Source: Caballeronia sp. GAFFF1
GTDB taxonomy: Bacteria; Pseudomonadota; Gammaproteobacteria; Burkholderiales; Burkholderiaceae
Direction: 5' to 3'
NCBI RefSeq assembly: GCF_023630705.1
Contig: NZ_JALQEM010000025.1
Coordinates: forward strand, 1 to 64,000
DNA length: 64,000 nt
Below the pieces are notes generated by a model, which saw only the letters and a program-made list of their open reading frames with translations, made no database searches and was not told the DNA's origin. Below are positions 55,365-64,000 of the stretch, piece after piece. The position numbers and the translations under genes were made by a program. The first letter of the stretch is position 1, and every line of letters starts with the position of its first letter.

Positions 55365-55984
55365 CGCGCGTTGTCCTTCCTTGCATCATCGATCCACGCG
55401 GCCACGGCCGGCAGCGCCGTCACGCGAGCCGAGTACTCTCGCGCGCCTTCGCTGATGGCGGGCGCATACGAGTTGAAGCGCATGACCACGGGCGCGAACA
55501 TCGCGTCCGCTATGCAGAAATCGCCGAACAGGAACGGCCCGCCCGACTGCGCGAGACAGCCGGTCCAGATCGCATCGATCCGCGCGATATCCGCGAGCGC
55601 GCCGGGCGTCGCGCCGATGCCGGGCTCGCGCGTCGTGATGTGCATCGGCATGTTCTGGCGCAGGTCGGCGAAGCCCGCATGCATCTCCGCGCTGATGCTG
55701 CGGGCGTGCGCGCGAGCGGCGGCTTCGCGCGGCCAGAGCGCATGCTGCGGATACCGCTCGGCAAGCGTTTCCATGATGGCGAGCGATTCCCACACGGTCT
55801 CGCCGCTATCGGTGATCAGGCACGGCACTTTGCCCGATGGCGTCACATCGAGAATCTTCGCCTTGGTGCCGGGCTCGCCGAGCCGGATGAGCGCTTCATC
55901 GAACGGAATGCCGAAATGCCTGAGCAGCACCCAGGGACGCATGGACCAGGAAGACGAATTCTTGTCGCCAATAACGAGTTTCAT
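55361..55984 (-). CDS. Glutathione S-transferase family protein
   Basis: 207 residues. N-terminal thioredoxin-like half (KLVIGDKNSSSWSMRPWVLLRHFGIPF; the Ser/Trp-containing start resembles other GSTs) with TPSGKVPCLITDSGETVWESLAI carrying the glutathione-binding Pro and the Glu-Ser (residue 60-67). The C-terminal half is all-helical. The substrate is unknown. It overlaps cca by four bases and lies 12 bp from the NDUFA9-like gene; an operon with both. Confidence 0.9.
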   Translation of the reverse strand: MKLVIGDKNSSSWSMRPWVLLRHFGIPFDEALIRLGEPGTKAKILDVTPSGKVPCLITDSGETVWESLAIMETLAERYPQHALWPREAAARAHARSISAEMHAGFADLRQNMPMHITTREPGIGATPGALADIARIDAIWTGCLAQSGGPFLFGDFCIADAMFAPVVMRFNSYAPAISEGAREYSARVTALPAVAAWIDDARKDNAR

Positions 55985-55996
55985 GCGGTCGAAGAA

Positions 55997-56953
55997 TCAA
56001 CGGTGCGCCGTGGCGCGGAAAGTATTGAAGCGCGAACGCGGCGACATGCCCGTCAGATACAGCGGCGCGATTGCCTCGATGCTCGCCGGCTCGCCGATGC
56101 CCAGTTCCGGCGCGAGCGGCCCGCTCGCGATGCTCGGCGTCTTCATCGAGTCGAGGTTGTCGCGCGACATCAGCGGTTCGCCGGGCGCCATTTCGAGCGT
56201 CATCGCCTGAAGGCGGCCGAGACTTTCCGGCAGCTTCACAATGCGCGCATGCTTGCCGATGGTCGCGCCCGCGAAGCGCACGAGTTCCGCGAGCGTATAG
56301 ACGGCCGGGCCCGCGAGTTCGTAGACCATGCGGTTCGCGGCATCGAGGTCGAGCACGTTGACGATGGCCTTCGCGACGTCGCCGACGAAAACCGGCTGAA
56401 ATTCGGCGTCCGCGCAGGCAAGCGGAATCACCGGAAACAGCCGTTCGAGAAACGCAAACTGGTTGAGCAGATTGTCCTCGGGACCGAAGACCACCGAACT
56501 GCGGAAAATCGTCCAGTCGAGGCCGGATTCGCGGACCTGCTTCTCGCCATCGCCCTTCGAGCGCAGATACATGCTCGGACCTTCGGAGTCCGCGCCGATG
56601 GCGCTCATATGAATGAGCCTGCGCACGCCCTTTGCCGCGCACGCCGCGACGATCTTGCGCGGCAGTTCGACATGCGCCCGCGCGAACTCGGGGCCGTACG
56701 GATCGCCGCGCCGCCCCTGCAGCACGCCGACGAGATTGATGACCGCATCGGCTTCCGCGACGAACGCGGCGAGCTTGATGGGATCGTGGACATCGGTTTC
56801 AAGCACGTCCACCGGCAGTAACGTGAGATGCGCGGCGTTCGAGCGACGCCGCGTGGCAATCCGCACGTTCTTGCCGAGATCGACCAGCGCGTTGACGAGA
56901 TGGCTGCCGATAAAGCCGGAGCCGCCGATGATCGCCACGTTCTGATGTTGCAT
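55997..56953 (-). CDS. Complex I NDUFA9-like SDR protein
   Basis: 318 residues. Extended/atypical SDR with NAD(P) motif VAIIGGSGFIGSHLVNALVDLG (residues 6-27) and a RRLIHMSAIGADSEGPS segment. Y-x3-K is replaced by S-MYLRSKGDGEKQVRES (near 125), as in atypical SDRs of the NDUFA9 group. Bacterial members are often annotated as complex I assembly or NAD-dependent epimerase-like proteins. It lies 123 bp from slt and 12 bp from the GST gene. Confidence 0.9.
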   Translation of the reverse strand: MQHQNVAIIGGSGFIGSHLVNALVDLGKNVRIATRRRSNAAHLTLLPVDVLETDVHDPIKLAAFVAEADAVINLVGVLQGRRGDPYGPEFARAHVELPRKIVAACAAKGVRRLIHMSAIGADSEGPSMYLRSKGDGEKQVRESGLDWTIFRSSVVFGPEDNLLNQFAFLERLFPVIPLACADAEFQPVFVGDVAKAIVNVLDLDAANRMVYELAGPAVYTLAELVRFAGATIGKHARIVKLPESLGRLQAMTLEMAPGEPLMSRDNLDSMKTPSIASGPLAPELGIGEPASIEAIAPLYLTGMSPRSRFNTFRATAHR

Positions 56954-57076
56954 GTTCGCCCCTTGTGTCGCGGCTGTCCGCTTGCGCTGACGAATGCGGG
57001 GCTACGAGGTAAGGACGAGCCGCCGCGCGTGCTTCCGATGAACGGATGGCCGAGCGCGGCGTGGTGTGAAGCGCGC

Positions 57077-59044
57077 TTACGGCGCGATATAACCTAGCCG
57101 CGCCTTCAGCGATTGCGGACGGCCTTCGAACAGCGCAGCGTAATACACGGTGTTCGACAGCACGTTCTTCACGTAATCGCGCGTCTCGGAAAACGGAATG
57201 GTTTCAGCAAAAACCGCGCCCTCGACCGGCGCGCGCAAATCCTGCCGCCATTGGCGCGGCCTGCCCGGACCGGCGTTGTAGCCGGCGGTGGCGAGCACCG
57301 GCGAGTTGTCGAACTGATTGTAGATCATCGACAGGTAGTTCGTGCCGAGCAGGATGTTGGTGTCGATGTCGTTCATCTGCGCGCGCGACAGCGAGCCGAG
57401 ACCGATCTTCTTCGCGACGAGTTGCGCCGTGCCGGGCATCAACTGCATGAGGCCGCCCGCGCCCACGTCCGAGCGCGCGTTGATGATGAAGCGCGATTCC
57501 TGGCGAATCAGACCGTAGGCCCATTCGGTGTCGAGCCCGGTGCTTTGCGCGTCGCGCTCGACGGTCTCGCGGAACGGCGACAGATACCGCAGCGTGAAAT
57601 CGTGCTCCGTCTTGGTCTTGTCGGCGGTGTTCACCGTGCGGTCGTACAACTCGATGCGCTTCGCATATTGCGCGGCGGCAAGCAGTTGACGGTCCGTCAT
57701 GCTGCGCAGCGGCCAGTTCCACTCGCGATTGCCTTCGAGCCGCATGTTGAGCGCATAGAAACGCTGCGACAGCGCGAAACCCGGCACCGACTGCATCTGC
57801 GCGATTTCGGCGTCGGAAACGGTCGTGCGCGGCGGCAGCGTGATCTTCTGGCCGAGTTCTTCCAGCGCGAGCTGGCCGTAGAAGTTGTACTGATCCGCGA
57901 TGCTCTGGAATTCCTGATTCGCCGTGGCCGCGTCGCCCGCTTGCTTGACTGCGCGCGCATGCCAATAAACCCACGCGGGCTGACTGCGCAGCGTGGACGG
58001 CATCTGCTCGATTGACCAGCGCACCATGTTCCAGTCGCCCGCGAGCAGCGCGCTGCGCGTGCGCCATTCGTACGCCGGATTCGACAACGGCGCATTCGCC
58101 GACAGCCGATACCAGTCCGCCGCAGACGGCATGCGCTTCAACGCCGCCTGATAGCCGATGGTGCCCCAGCCGATCGCGCGCTCCGCCGGCGTGAGGCTCG
58201 GCGCAACGGAACTGAACGTGGCCGCGGCCATCGCCGGATCGTTGCGCGCCATGCGCGTGATCGCGAGCAGCGTCAGTTGATGCGCAGGCGTGTTCGGCAT
58301 GACGCCGCGCGCCAGATAAAGCGGCGGCTTGTTGACGGCGTTGTCGAGCAGTTCGGACTTCGGCCGTTCCTGACCGAGCGCATCGACGATATTCGCGCCG
58401 GTCGTCGTGTAGTTCTGCTCGTAGGCGAGGCGGATCTGCTGCCAGATGTCGTCGCTCGTGAACTGGCCGGACTCCGCGAGCGCCGCAATCAGATCGACGC
58501 AGCCGTCGCCGTACCATTTCGGATCGACGAGCAGCGCGCGCGCCGCCTCCGCGATGTTCTCGCCCCGCGACTGCCGCGCTTCGAGCGCATAGCATTTGAC
58601 CTGCGTGTCGTCGTTGAGCACGAAGCGCGAATACTGCTGCTCGAAGTTGCGCCAGTCGTGACGGCCGCCGAGCACGACGAGGTAGTCGTTGCGCATGCGG
58701 TCGGCAATGGCCTGACCCTCGTAGCGTTGCAGGAACGACAGCACCGGCGCGTCGGGCGCGTCGGGGCGCGCGTGGCCTTGCGCATCGAAAAGCTGCGGCT
58801 TGATCGTGAAGTACTCGACGTAACCCGGCGCCGGATAGTTCGGAATCTGCGCGGCGAGCGCGGCGGCACGGCCGGCGTCGTTCGCGCGGGCCGCCTCGCG
58901 CAACTGCATGAAGACGCGGTCGTCGGAGGACGGCGAAAAGTCGGCGTCCGGGCGCACGGCCGAGGCCGTGCCGCAGGCGACGAGCGTCGCGGCGGCAAGG
59001 GCGTAACCGACCGCAAGATATACTCGGTTGAAGCGTTTTGACAT
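57077..59044 (-). CDS. slt: Soluble lytic murein transglycosylase Slt70-like
   Basis: 655 residues from ATG 59044. The N-terminus has a lipoprotein-like signal with Cys 24 (VACGTASA), so it may be lipid-anchored rather than soluble. The middle is a superhelical U/L domain of alpha-helices. The C-terminal SLT domain holds catalytic Glu in IRQESRFIINARSDVGAGGLMQLMPGTA (near 490) and NILLGTNYLSMIYNQFDNSPVLATAGYNAGPGR. It cleaves the MurNAc-GlcNAc bond to 1,6-anhydro ends in peptidoglycan. Frames upstream of 59044 are spurious. Confidence 0.93.
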   Translation of the reverse strand: MSKRFNRVYLAVGYALAAATLVACGTASAVRPDADFSPSSDDRVFMQLREAARANDAGRAAALAAQIPNYPAPGYVEYFTIKPQLFDAQGHARPDAPDAPVLSFLQRYEGQAIADRMRNDYLVVLGGRHDWRNFEQQYSRFVLNDDTQVKCYALEARQSRGENIAEAARALLVDPKWYGDGCVDLIAALAESGQFTSDDIWQQIRLAYEQNYTTTGANIVDALGQERPKSELLDNAVNKPPLYLARGVMPNTPAHQLTLLAITRMARNDPAMAAATFSSVAPSLTPAERAIGWGTIGYQAALKRMPSAADWYRLSANAPLSNPAYEWRTRSALLAGDWNMVRWSIEQMPSTLRSQPAWVYWHARAVKQAGDAATANQEFQSIADQYNFYGQLALEELGQKITLPPRTTVSDAEIAQMQSVPGFALSQRFYALNMRLEGNREWNWPLRSMTDRQLLAAAQYAKRIELYDRTVNTADKTKTEHDFTLRYLSPFRETVERDAQSTGLDTEWAYGLIRQESRFIINARSDVGAGGLMQLMPGTAQLVAKKIGLGSLSRAQMNDIDTNILLGTNYLSMIYNQFDNSPVLATAGYNAGPGRPRQWRQDLRAPVEGAVFAETIPFSETRDYVKNVLSNTVYYAALFEGRPQSLKARLGYIAP

Positions 59045-59064
59045 CGTTATTACTGGAGCGCGAG

Positions 59065-59685
59065 GTGGTCCAAAGATCGGTTGAAAGCATAGCACGCAAC
59101 GTTTGCGCGGAACCTGTTCGCGCGGAGCCGAAGAGCGCCTTGCGCGCCACGCTGCTCGCGCGCCGCGAGGCGCAAGCCGAAGACCCAGCGCAAGCGGCGC
59201 GCAACGCAGCGCTGGCCGAGCGGCTGCGCGCGGTGCTGGATGAGCGCGCGGTCCGGCGCATCGGGTTTTACTGGCCGGTGGCGGGCGAGTTCGACGCGCG
59301 CGCGGTAATCGCGGACTGGCTCGCATCGGACCATGATCGCGAGGCCGCGTTGCCGGTGGTCGTGCAGCCGCATGCGCCGATGGCCTTCCACGCATGGCAC
59401 GCCCAATCGCCGATGAAGCCGGGCCGCTATCGCATTCCGGTGCCGGAAGAAGAGAGAGCCGTGGTGCCGGAATTGCTGCTCGTGCCGTGCGTCGGTTTCG
59501 ATGTGGACCGGTATCGCCTCGGCTACGGCGGCGGCTATTACGACCGCACGCTCGCCGCGTGGCCGGTCGCAAGGAAGCCGGCGACCATCGGCATAGCCTA
59601 TGAAATGGGCAAGCTCGGCGCTCTGCCGCGCGAATCGCACGACATGCCGCTCGATACGATCGTCACCGAAGCGGCGCGCTACTGA
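59065..59685 (+). CDS. 5-formyltetrahydrofolate cyclo-ligase
   Basis: 206 residues if GTG 59065 is the start, chosen because GGAG sits six bases upstream; an ATG at 59038 is in frame but lies inside the divergent slt start. Converts 5-formyl-THF to 5,10-methenyl-THF. Features: ALRATLLARREAQA (N-terminal Arg/Lys region), VPCVGFDVDRYRLGYGGGYYDRTLA near residue 145 with the GYGGGYYDR ATP/substrate motif, and TIGIAYEMG. Folate-linked like folB, but separate. Confidence 0.9.
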   Translation: MVQRSVESIARNVCAEPVRAEPKSALRATLLARREAQAEDPAQAARNAALAERLRAVLDERAVRRIGFYWPVAGEFDARAVIADWLASDHDREAALPVVVQPHAPMAFHAWHAQSPMKPGRYRIPVPEEERAVVPELLLVPCVGFDVDRYRLGYGGGYYDRTLAAWPVARKPATIGIAYEMGKLGALPRESHDMPLDTIVTEAARY

Positions 59686-59692
59686 GCCGCGT

Positions 59693-60205
59693 TTAGAGCG
59701 ACGCCGCCGCGCGCGCGGCGGTGTCGTAGAGGCCGGATGCGTTGCGCATCAGCAAGGCGGCCTCGCCGATTTGTTCGTTGGTCAGCCGGCTCTCGCGCAG
59801 CGCGGAAATCAGGCAGCTTTCCCGCACTTCGCGGTATTTGCCGCACAGCTCGCGCCCCGCCGGCGTCGTCGTGAAGAACACCTCCTTGCCGGCCTTTTCG
59901 CTCGTCACGTAGCCGCGCGTCACGAGTTTCTTGAGCGCGTAGGTCGCCACATGCGTGTCCTCGATATTCAGCACGAAGCAGATGTCCGCGAGCTTCTTCT
60001 TGCGGTCGCGATGGTTCACGTGATGCAGCAGCGACACTTCCACCGCCGTCATGTCCTTCGCGCCCGCCGCCGACATGCAGCGCACCATCCATCGGTTGAA
60101 CGCGTTGCTCGCCATGATGAGCGCGTACTCGAATTCGGAGAGCTCGGCGCTGGTTTCGGAGACGAGGTGCTCGGACGACACGATCTTGGTTGGCTGACGC
60201 GACAT
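59693..60205 (-). CDS. MarR-type winged-helix transcriptional regulator
   Basis: 170 residues from ATG 60205; a longer 13-residue upstream extension is possible. The central winged helix is MTAVEVSLLHHVNHRDRKKKLADICFVLNIEDTHVATYALKKLVTRGYVTSE, then VFFTTTPAGRELC. Overall MarR/YjgJ-like arrangement. It is transcribed away from pxpB across a 178-bp gap that carries overlapping divergent promoters and repeated motifs, so it probably regulates the 5-oxoprolinase operon and itself. Confidence 0.86.
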   Translation of the reverse strand: MSRQPTKIVSSEHLVSETSAELSEFEYALIMASNAFNRWMVRCMSAAGAKDMTAVEVSLLHHVNHRDRKKKLADICFVLNIEDTHVATYALKKLVTRGYVTSEKAGKEVFFTTTPAGRELCGKYREVRESCLISALRESRLTNEQIGEAALLMRNASGLYDTAARAAASL

Positions 60206-60276
60206 GGCGATGACCGTAGAAAAGTGCGTCGCAGTGTAGCGCAATGCGTTCGCGCCACACTCCAGACAAACGCGTA

Positions 60277-60316
60277 TTGATAATTTCTTGATAATTTATT
60301 GACAATGTAACATTCT
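60277..60316. promoter_or_regulatory. Overlapping divergent promoters with TTGATAATTT repeats
   Basis: Two direct repeats TTGATAATTT (60277-60286 and 60288-60297) are spaced 11 bp apart, one DNA turn. For the regulator (minus strand): -35 TTGTCA (60305-60300), 17-bp spacer, -10 TATCAA (60282-60277). For pxpB (plus): -35 TTGATA (60288-60293), 17 bp, -10 CATTCT (60311-60316). The promoters overlap, so one bound protein could block or switch both. Confidence 0.6.
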
Positions 60317-60383
60317 GAGACGGCGTGGCGAAAGCGGTCTCCCCACGAAAACGCCGCCGTGCTCGAAGGACACACTCGAACGC

Positions 60384-61037
60384 ATGACCAGACCACGTAT
60401 TTATCCGCTCGGCGAAAGCGCGCTCGTCTGCGACGTCGCGCCGCCCGTCACGATCGAATGTCAGCGCCGCGTCTGGACGCTCGCGGATTACGCGCGCCTG
60501 CTCCCGCATGTCGTGGAAGTCGTGCCGGGCATGAACAACCTGACGATCGTATTCGATCCGCTCGAGGCCGACTACGAAAGCCTCGCGGCGCAACTCGACG
60601 CACAATGGGACGTCGCCGGCCACGCCGACACCGAAGGCACGCAGATCGACATCCCGGTGCGCTACGGCGGCGACGACGGCCCCGACCTCGCGGCGCTGGC
60701 CGAGCACGTCGGCTTGTCGGTCGATGAAGTCGTGAAGCGTCACACGCAAGCCGAATACATTGTGTTCTTCCTCGGCTTTCAGCCGGGCTTCGCTTATCTC
60801 GGCGGGCTCGATCCCGCGCTGCACATGCCGCGCCGCCGCGAGCCGCGTCTGGAAGTGCCGGCGGGATCGGTCGGGATCGGCGGGGCGCAGACGGGCATTT
60901 ATCCGGCAACGTCGCCGGGCGGATGGCAGCTGCTCGGCCGCACGGACGTGAAGCTCTTCGACCCCGCCCGCAATCCGCCGACGCTGATGCAGCCCGGCGA
61001 CCGCGTGCGCTTCACCGCCGTGGAGGTGCGCGCATGA
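60384..61037 (+). CDS. pxpB: 5-oxoprolinase subunit PxpB
   Basis: 217 residues (E. coli PxpB 218). One of three subunits of ATP-dependent prokaryotic 5-oxoprolinase, which opens 5-oxoproline to glutamate. Family wording: RIYPLGESALVCD at the start, PGMNNLTIVFDPL, QAEYIVFFLGFQPGFAYLGGLDP (near 130) and GSVGIGGAQTGIYPATSPGGWQLLGRT (near 165). Overlaps pxpC by four bases. Confidence 0.96.
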   Translation: MTRPRIYPLGESALVCDVAPPVTIECQRRVWTLADYARLLPHVVEVVPGMNNLTIVFDPLEADYESLAAQLDAQWDVAGHADTEGTQIDIPVRYGGDDGPDLAALAEHVGLSVDEVVKRHTQAEYIVFFLGFQPGFAYLGGLDPALHMPRRREPRLEVPAGSVGIGGAQTGIYPATSPGGWQLLGRTDVKLFDPARNPPTLMQPGDRVRFTAVEVRA

Positions 61038-62065
61038 TCGACGTGATTCGCGCGGGCGTGCTCTCCTCGGTGCAGGATCTCGGCCGCCCCGGTTACCGGC
61101 ATCTCGGCGTCAGCTCGGGCGGTGCGCTGGATGCGCTGTCGCTCGAAATCGGCAATCGCATCGTCGGCAACCGGCCGGATGCGGCGGGCATCGAAGTGAC
61201 CTTCGGCCCGACCGTGCTGCGCTTCAAGCGCGCGACGCGCATCGCTATCACGGGCACGGACTTCGGCGCGACGCTCGGCGACGTGCCGGTCTATTCGTGG
61301 TGGAGCCTGCCCGTGCGCGCGGGCCAGGAGCTGACGCTTCGCGCGGCCAAGCGCGGCATGCGCTGCTACGTGTGCATCGCGGGCGGCATCGACGTGTTGC
61401 CGATGCTCGGCTCGCGCAGTACCGATCTCGGCGCCTGCTTCGGCGGACTCGGCGGACGTGCGCTCCGCGACGGCGACCGCTTGCCGGTGGGCGTGCCGCA
61501 GCCGCACAAAGGCATCGCGTTCTCGCCGGAAGAACCCGCGTTCGGCGTAAAAGCGCCCGCGTGGTGCAAGTTCGTTCTCGTCGATGAGCCCGTGCGCCGC
61601 GGCCGCCACGCGCCCGGCCTCGCGTGGGCCGCGCCGATTCGCGTGCTGCGCGGCCCGGAATACGCGAGCTTCACCGACGAGTCGCAGCGCGACTTCTGGG
61701 ACGATGAGTGGACGATCACGCCGAACAGCAACCGCATGGGCTTCCGGCTCGCGGGCACGCCGCTCGAGCGCCGCGCGAAGACGGAACTGCTCTCGCACGC
61801 GGTGCTGCCCGGCACGATTCAGGTTCCGCCGAACGGCCAGCCGATCATTCTGATGGGCGACGCGCAAACGACGGGCGGCTATCCGAAGATCGGCGCGGTC
61901 ATCAAGGCCGACTTGTGGAAGCTCGCGCAAGTGCGGCTGAACGGCGGCGTGCGCTTCGTCGAGACATCGGTGGAGGAGGCGCGTCACGCGCTCGCCGAAG
62001 AGCGCCAGTACGTGAGCCAGGTGGAAACGGCCATCGCGATGCACGAAGAACGCATCGGGCGATGA
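61034..62065 (+). CDS. pxpC: 5-oxoprolinase subunit PxpC
   Basis: 343 residues from ATG 61034; the frame continues upstream inside pxpB but that is not used. Biotin-dependent carboxylase-like fold without a biotin site. Features: [25 protein letters not shown] (residues 9-32), [20 protein letters not shown] (near 210) and [26 protein letters not shown] (near 265). Slightly longer than E. coli PxpC (310). It overlaps pxpB by ATGA. Confidence 0.96.
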   Translation: MIDVIRAGVLSSVQDLGRPGYRHLGVSSGGALDALSLEIGNRIVGNRPDAAGIEVTFGPTVLRFKRATRIAITGTDFGATLGDVPVYSWWSLPVRAGQELTLRAAKRGMRCYVCIAGGIDVLPMLGSRSTDLGACFGGLGGRALRDGDRLPVGVPQPHKGIAFSPEEPAFGVKAPAWCKFVLVDEPVRRGRHAPGLAWAAPIRVLRGPEYASFTDESQRDFWDDEWTITPNSNRMGFRLAGTPLERRAKTELLSHAVLPGTIQVPPNGQPIILMGDAQTTGGYPKIGAVIKADLWKLAQVRLNGGVRFVETSVEEARHALAEERQYVSQVETAIAMHEERIGR

Positions 62066-62105
62066 AAGACAACCCAACGCAACGACTACTTCAAACGACA
62101 TCATC

Positions 62106-62852
62106 ATGCAGATCGATCTGAACGCCGATCTCGGCGAAGGCTGCGGCTCCGACGAAGCCCTGCTCGACCTCGTCAGCTCCGCGAACATCGCGTGCGGCTG
62201 GCATGCGGGCGGCGCAACCGCCATGCGCGACTGCGTGCGCTGGGCCGTGCAGAAAGGCGTGGCGATCGGCGCGCATCCGAGCTTCAACGATCCGGAGAAC
62301 TTCGGCCGCAAGGAAATGGACCTGCCGCCCGACGAAATCTACGCGGGCGTGCTGTATCAACTCGGCGCGCTCGCGGCCATCGCGAAGGCGGAAGGCGGAC
62401 GCGTCGCGCATGTGAAGCCGCACGGCGCGCTGTACAACCAGGCGGCCAGGACGCCGGAAATCGCGGATGCCATCGCCGCCGCCGTGCGCGACTTCGATCC
62501 GTCGCTGCTCGTGTTCGGTCTCGCCAATAGCGGATTGATCGATGCGGCGCGGCGCGCGGGACTCGTCGCCATCGAGGAAGTATTCGCGGATCGCGGTTAT
62601 CGCGCGGATGGTTCGCTCGTGCCGCGCAAGGAGCCGGGCGCGCTGCTCGACGACGAAGACGCCGTGCTGCAACGCACGCTCTCGATGGTCCGCGACCAGC
62701 GCGTGCAGGCCGTCTCGGGCGACTGGGTGCCGCTCAACGCGCAGACCATCTGCCTGCACGGCGACGGCGAGCACGCGCTGGCGTTCGCGCGGCGCATTCG
62801 CGGCGCGCTGGCGGATGCGGGCATCGGCGTTCGCGCCGCTCAAGCCGCCTGA
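62106..62852 (+). CDS. pxpA: 5-oxoprolinase subunit PxpA (LamB/YcsF family)
   Basis: 248 residues (E. coli 244). Starts [36 protein letters not shown], the family signature with the metal-site Asp and His residues. [11 protein letters not shown] follows near residue 100, [17 protein letters not shown] near 160. Completes pxpBCA, which recycles 5-oxoproline formed spontaneously from glutamine. Followed by a hairpin terminator before the DUF969 gene, so coupling with it is partial. Confidence 0.96.
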   Translation: MQIDLNADLGEGCGSDEALLDLVSSANIACGWHAGGATAMRDCVRWAVQKGVAIGAHPSFNDPENFGRKEMDLPPDEIYAGVLYQLGALAAIAKAEGGRVAHVKPHGALYNQAARTPEIADAIAAAVRDFDPSLLVFGLANSGLIDAARRAGLVAIEEVFADRGYRADGSLVPRKEPGALLDDEDAVLQRTLSMVRDQRVQAVSGDWVPLNAQTICLHGDGEHALAFARRIRGALADAGIGVRAAQAA

Positions 62853-62868
62853 GCCTTTTTTAGCATCG

Positions 62869-62894
62869 AACGCCCCGCCTTGCCGGGGCGTTTT
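62869..62894 (+). terminator. Terminator after pxpA
   Basis: AACGCCCCG-loop-CGGGGCGTTTT, 16 bp after the pxpA stop, with a T4 tail. Read-through may still connect pxpA to the DUF969 gene. Confidence 0.75.
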
Positions 62895-62987
62895 AGCAAG
62901 CGGCCGCAAGAGCCGCCCGTCGTTCGCTGTCACCACGCGCCCGCATCGAGGCGCGATGTTTGAATCGACAAACCGTTTGGAGATCTC

Positions 62988-63707
62988 ATGGCAACCGCAG
63001 TCAATCTATGGCCGCTCATCGGCGTGGCCGTCATCATCGTGGGCTTTGTGCTGCGCTTTAATCCGATGCTGATCGTGGCGGCCGCCGCGATCGTCACCGG
63101 CCTGGCGGCGCACTTTCCGCCCGAGCGCATTCTCACGGCCATCGGCAGCGGCTTTCTGAAGACGCGCAACATTCCTCTCATCATTTTGCTGCCGCTCGCG
63201 GTGATCGGCCTGCTCGAACGCCACGGACTGCGCGAGCGCGCGCAGATCTGGATTTCGAGCATTCGCGCGGCGACGGCCGGGCGTCTCCTGATCGTCTATC
63301 TGCTCGTGCGTGAGTTGACGGCGGCGGTCGGGCTGACGGGCCTGGGCGGTCATCCGCAGATGGTGCGGCCGCTCCTCGCGCCGATGGCCGAAGGCGCGAC
63401 CGAAGCGCGTCACGGCAAGCTCTCCGACGCCGTGCGCTTCAAGCTGCGCGCGTACGCGGCGGCGACCGACAACGTGGGCCTCTTCTTCGGCGAAGACATC
63501 TTCGTGGCGTTCGGCGCCATTGTGCTGATGGTCACGTTCCTGAAGGAAGCGGGCATCGTCGTGGAGCCGATGCACGTCGCCGTCTGGGGCATCCCGACGG
63601 CCATCTGCGCGTTCCTCATCCACGGTTTCCGGCTGTGGCTGCTCGACCGCCAACTGACGCGCGAACTCGACGCACTGACGCGCAACGTCGCGGGAGAGAA
63701 GGCATGA
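62988..63707 (+). CDS. DUF969 membrane protein
   Basis: 239 residues, about six hydrophobic segments: WPLIGVAVIIVGFVLRF, MLIVAAAAIVTGLAAHF and PLIILLPLAVIGLL in the N-half, and GEDIFVAFGAIVLMVTFL and MHVAVWGIPTAICAFLI in the C-half. Between them is a TAAVGLTGLGGHPQMVRPLLAPMAEGA segment. DUF969 and DUF979 proteins are usually found as neighbours, often beside 5-oxoprolinase genes, and are proposed as a two-part transporter, probably of 5-oxoproline. That role is inferred from context. Confidence 0.88.
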   Translation: MATAVNLWPLIGVAVIIVGFVLRFNPMLIVAAAAIVTGLAAHFPPERILTAIGSGFLKTRNIPLIILLPLAVIGLLERHGLRERAQIWISSIRAATAGRLLIVYLLVRELTAAVGLTGLGGHPQMVRPLLAPMAEGATEARHGKLSDAVRFKLRAYAAATDNVGLFFGEDIFVAFGAIVLMVTFLKEAGIVVEPMHVAVWGIPTAICAFLIHGFRLWLLDRQLTRELDALTRNVAGEKA

Positions 63708-64000
63708 CGCTCACCATCAACTATCTGTTCTATCTCGTCGGCATCGTGCTCGTGGTCGTCGCGGGCATGATTCTCACGGACAAGTCGCATCCGCGGCGGC
63801 TTTCGGCGGGCACGTTCTGGCTGGTCTACGCGCTCATTTTTCTGATCGGCGACTGGCTGCCGGTGTCGGTCGTCGGCGTGCTGGTGGTGGCGATGGCGCT
63901 GATCGCGGGCTTCGGCGGCGTCACGGGCGCGAAGCCGAAGATGCTCTCCGAGGAAACGCGCCGCCAGAGCGCCATGCGCCTCGGCAACAAGCTCTTCGTG
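63704..64000 (+). CDS. DUF979 membrane protein, 5' part
   Basis: The first 99 residues before the window edge. Starts ATG 63704, overlapping the DUF969 stop by four bases. Hydrophobic segments INYLFYLVGIVLVVVAGMIL and FWLVYALIFLIGDWLPVSVVG are visible, then VAMALIAGFGGV. This opening is typical of DUF979 partners of DUF969. It continues past 64000. Confidence 0.85.
   Translation, partial: MTLTINYLFYLVGIVLVVVAGMILTDKSHPRRLSAGTFWLVYALIFLIGDWLPVSVVGVLVVAMALIAGFGGVTGAKPKMLSEETRRQSAMRLGNKLFV

Noticed and set aside
1..64000. tRNA genes, prophage, toxin-antitoxin or restriction genes
   Set aside because: None was recognised on either strand; gene content and GC style are even across the window.

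Overview
The window is high-GC (visibly above 60 percent) bacterial chromosome. Gene content, codon style and gene order fit the Burkholderiaceae, most likely Paraburkholderia or Caballeronia: the paaABCDE cluster with a TetR-type regulator, a single-chain indolepyruvate oxidoreductase next to hppD, a HiPIP, many MFS carriers, and a 16S rRNA start of betaproteobacterial type. It reads as ordinary core and near-core chromosome. I see no integrase, transposase, phage gene, CRISPR array or tRNA gene. The unusual material is non-coding.

Layout. 1-400: the 5' end of a 16S rRNA gene on the minus strand, with its boxA leader and a consensus promoter. 549-6746: an SGNH hydrolase, a methyltransferase, a BaiN-type flavoprotein and an MFS carrier. 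6747-7159: three copies of a terminator-bearing repeat, then the operator-promoter of the paa genes. 7160-12425: phenylacetyl-CoA epoxidase genes paaABCDE, a DUF1835 protein and a probable PaaR. 12598-19289: a GNAT protein, an Lrp regulator divergent from hppD, a small secreted protein and the indolepyruvate oxidoreductase, together an aromatic amino acid catabolic block. 19340-28253: maeB, an MFS carrier, pyrE, an RcsB-like regulator, a PEBP protein, a WrbA-like protein and argC.

28290-29863 is the most interesting stretch. It holds a predicted sRNA of about 60 nt with its own promoter, a two-gene set (secreted protein plus lone receiver domain), and a twelve-copy 49-bp tandem repeat directly upstream of that pair. 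30280-45664 is mixed metabolism: LysE exporter, beta-hydroxyacid dehydrogenases, a Mut7-C fusion, MHS carrier, HiPIP, LhgO-like oxidase, a Lon-like AAA ATPase, AlkB, RidA, ArsC, and a two-gene glucarate/glycerate-type pathway (garL-like aldolase and garR-like reductase). 46217-50938 carries cell-wall precursor genes (glmU, glmS), ttcA and folB. 50957-53250 carries a FolM-like SDR, a MidA-type methyltransferase and a DUF2905 protein.

53332-54015 is a long inverted repeat with two 229-bp arms and no convincing gene. 54102-59685 carries cca, a GST, an NDUFA9-like protein, slt and a 5-formyl-THF cyclo-ligase. The window ends with a MarR-like regulator divergent from a 5-oxoprolinase operon (pxpBCA), followed by DUF969/DUF979 membrane proteins, the last cut by the window edge.

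All functional calls rest on reading the translated proteins and DNA by eye. No database search was run.
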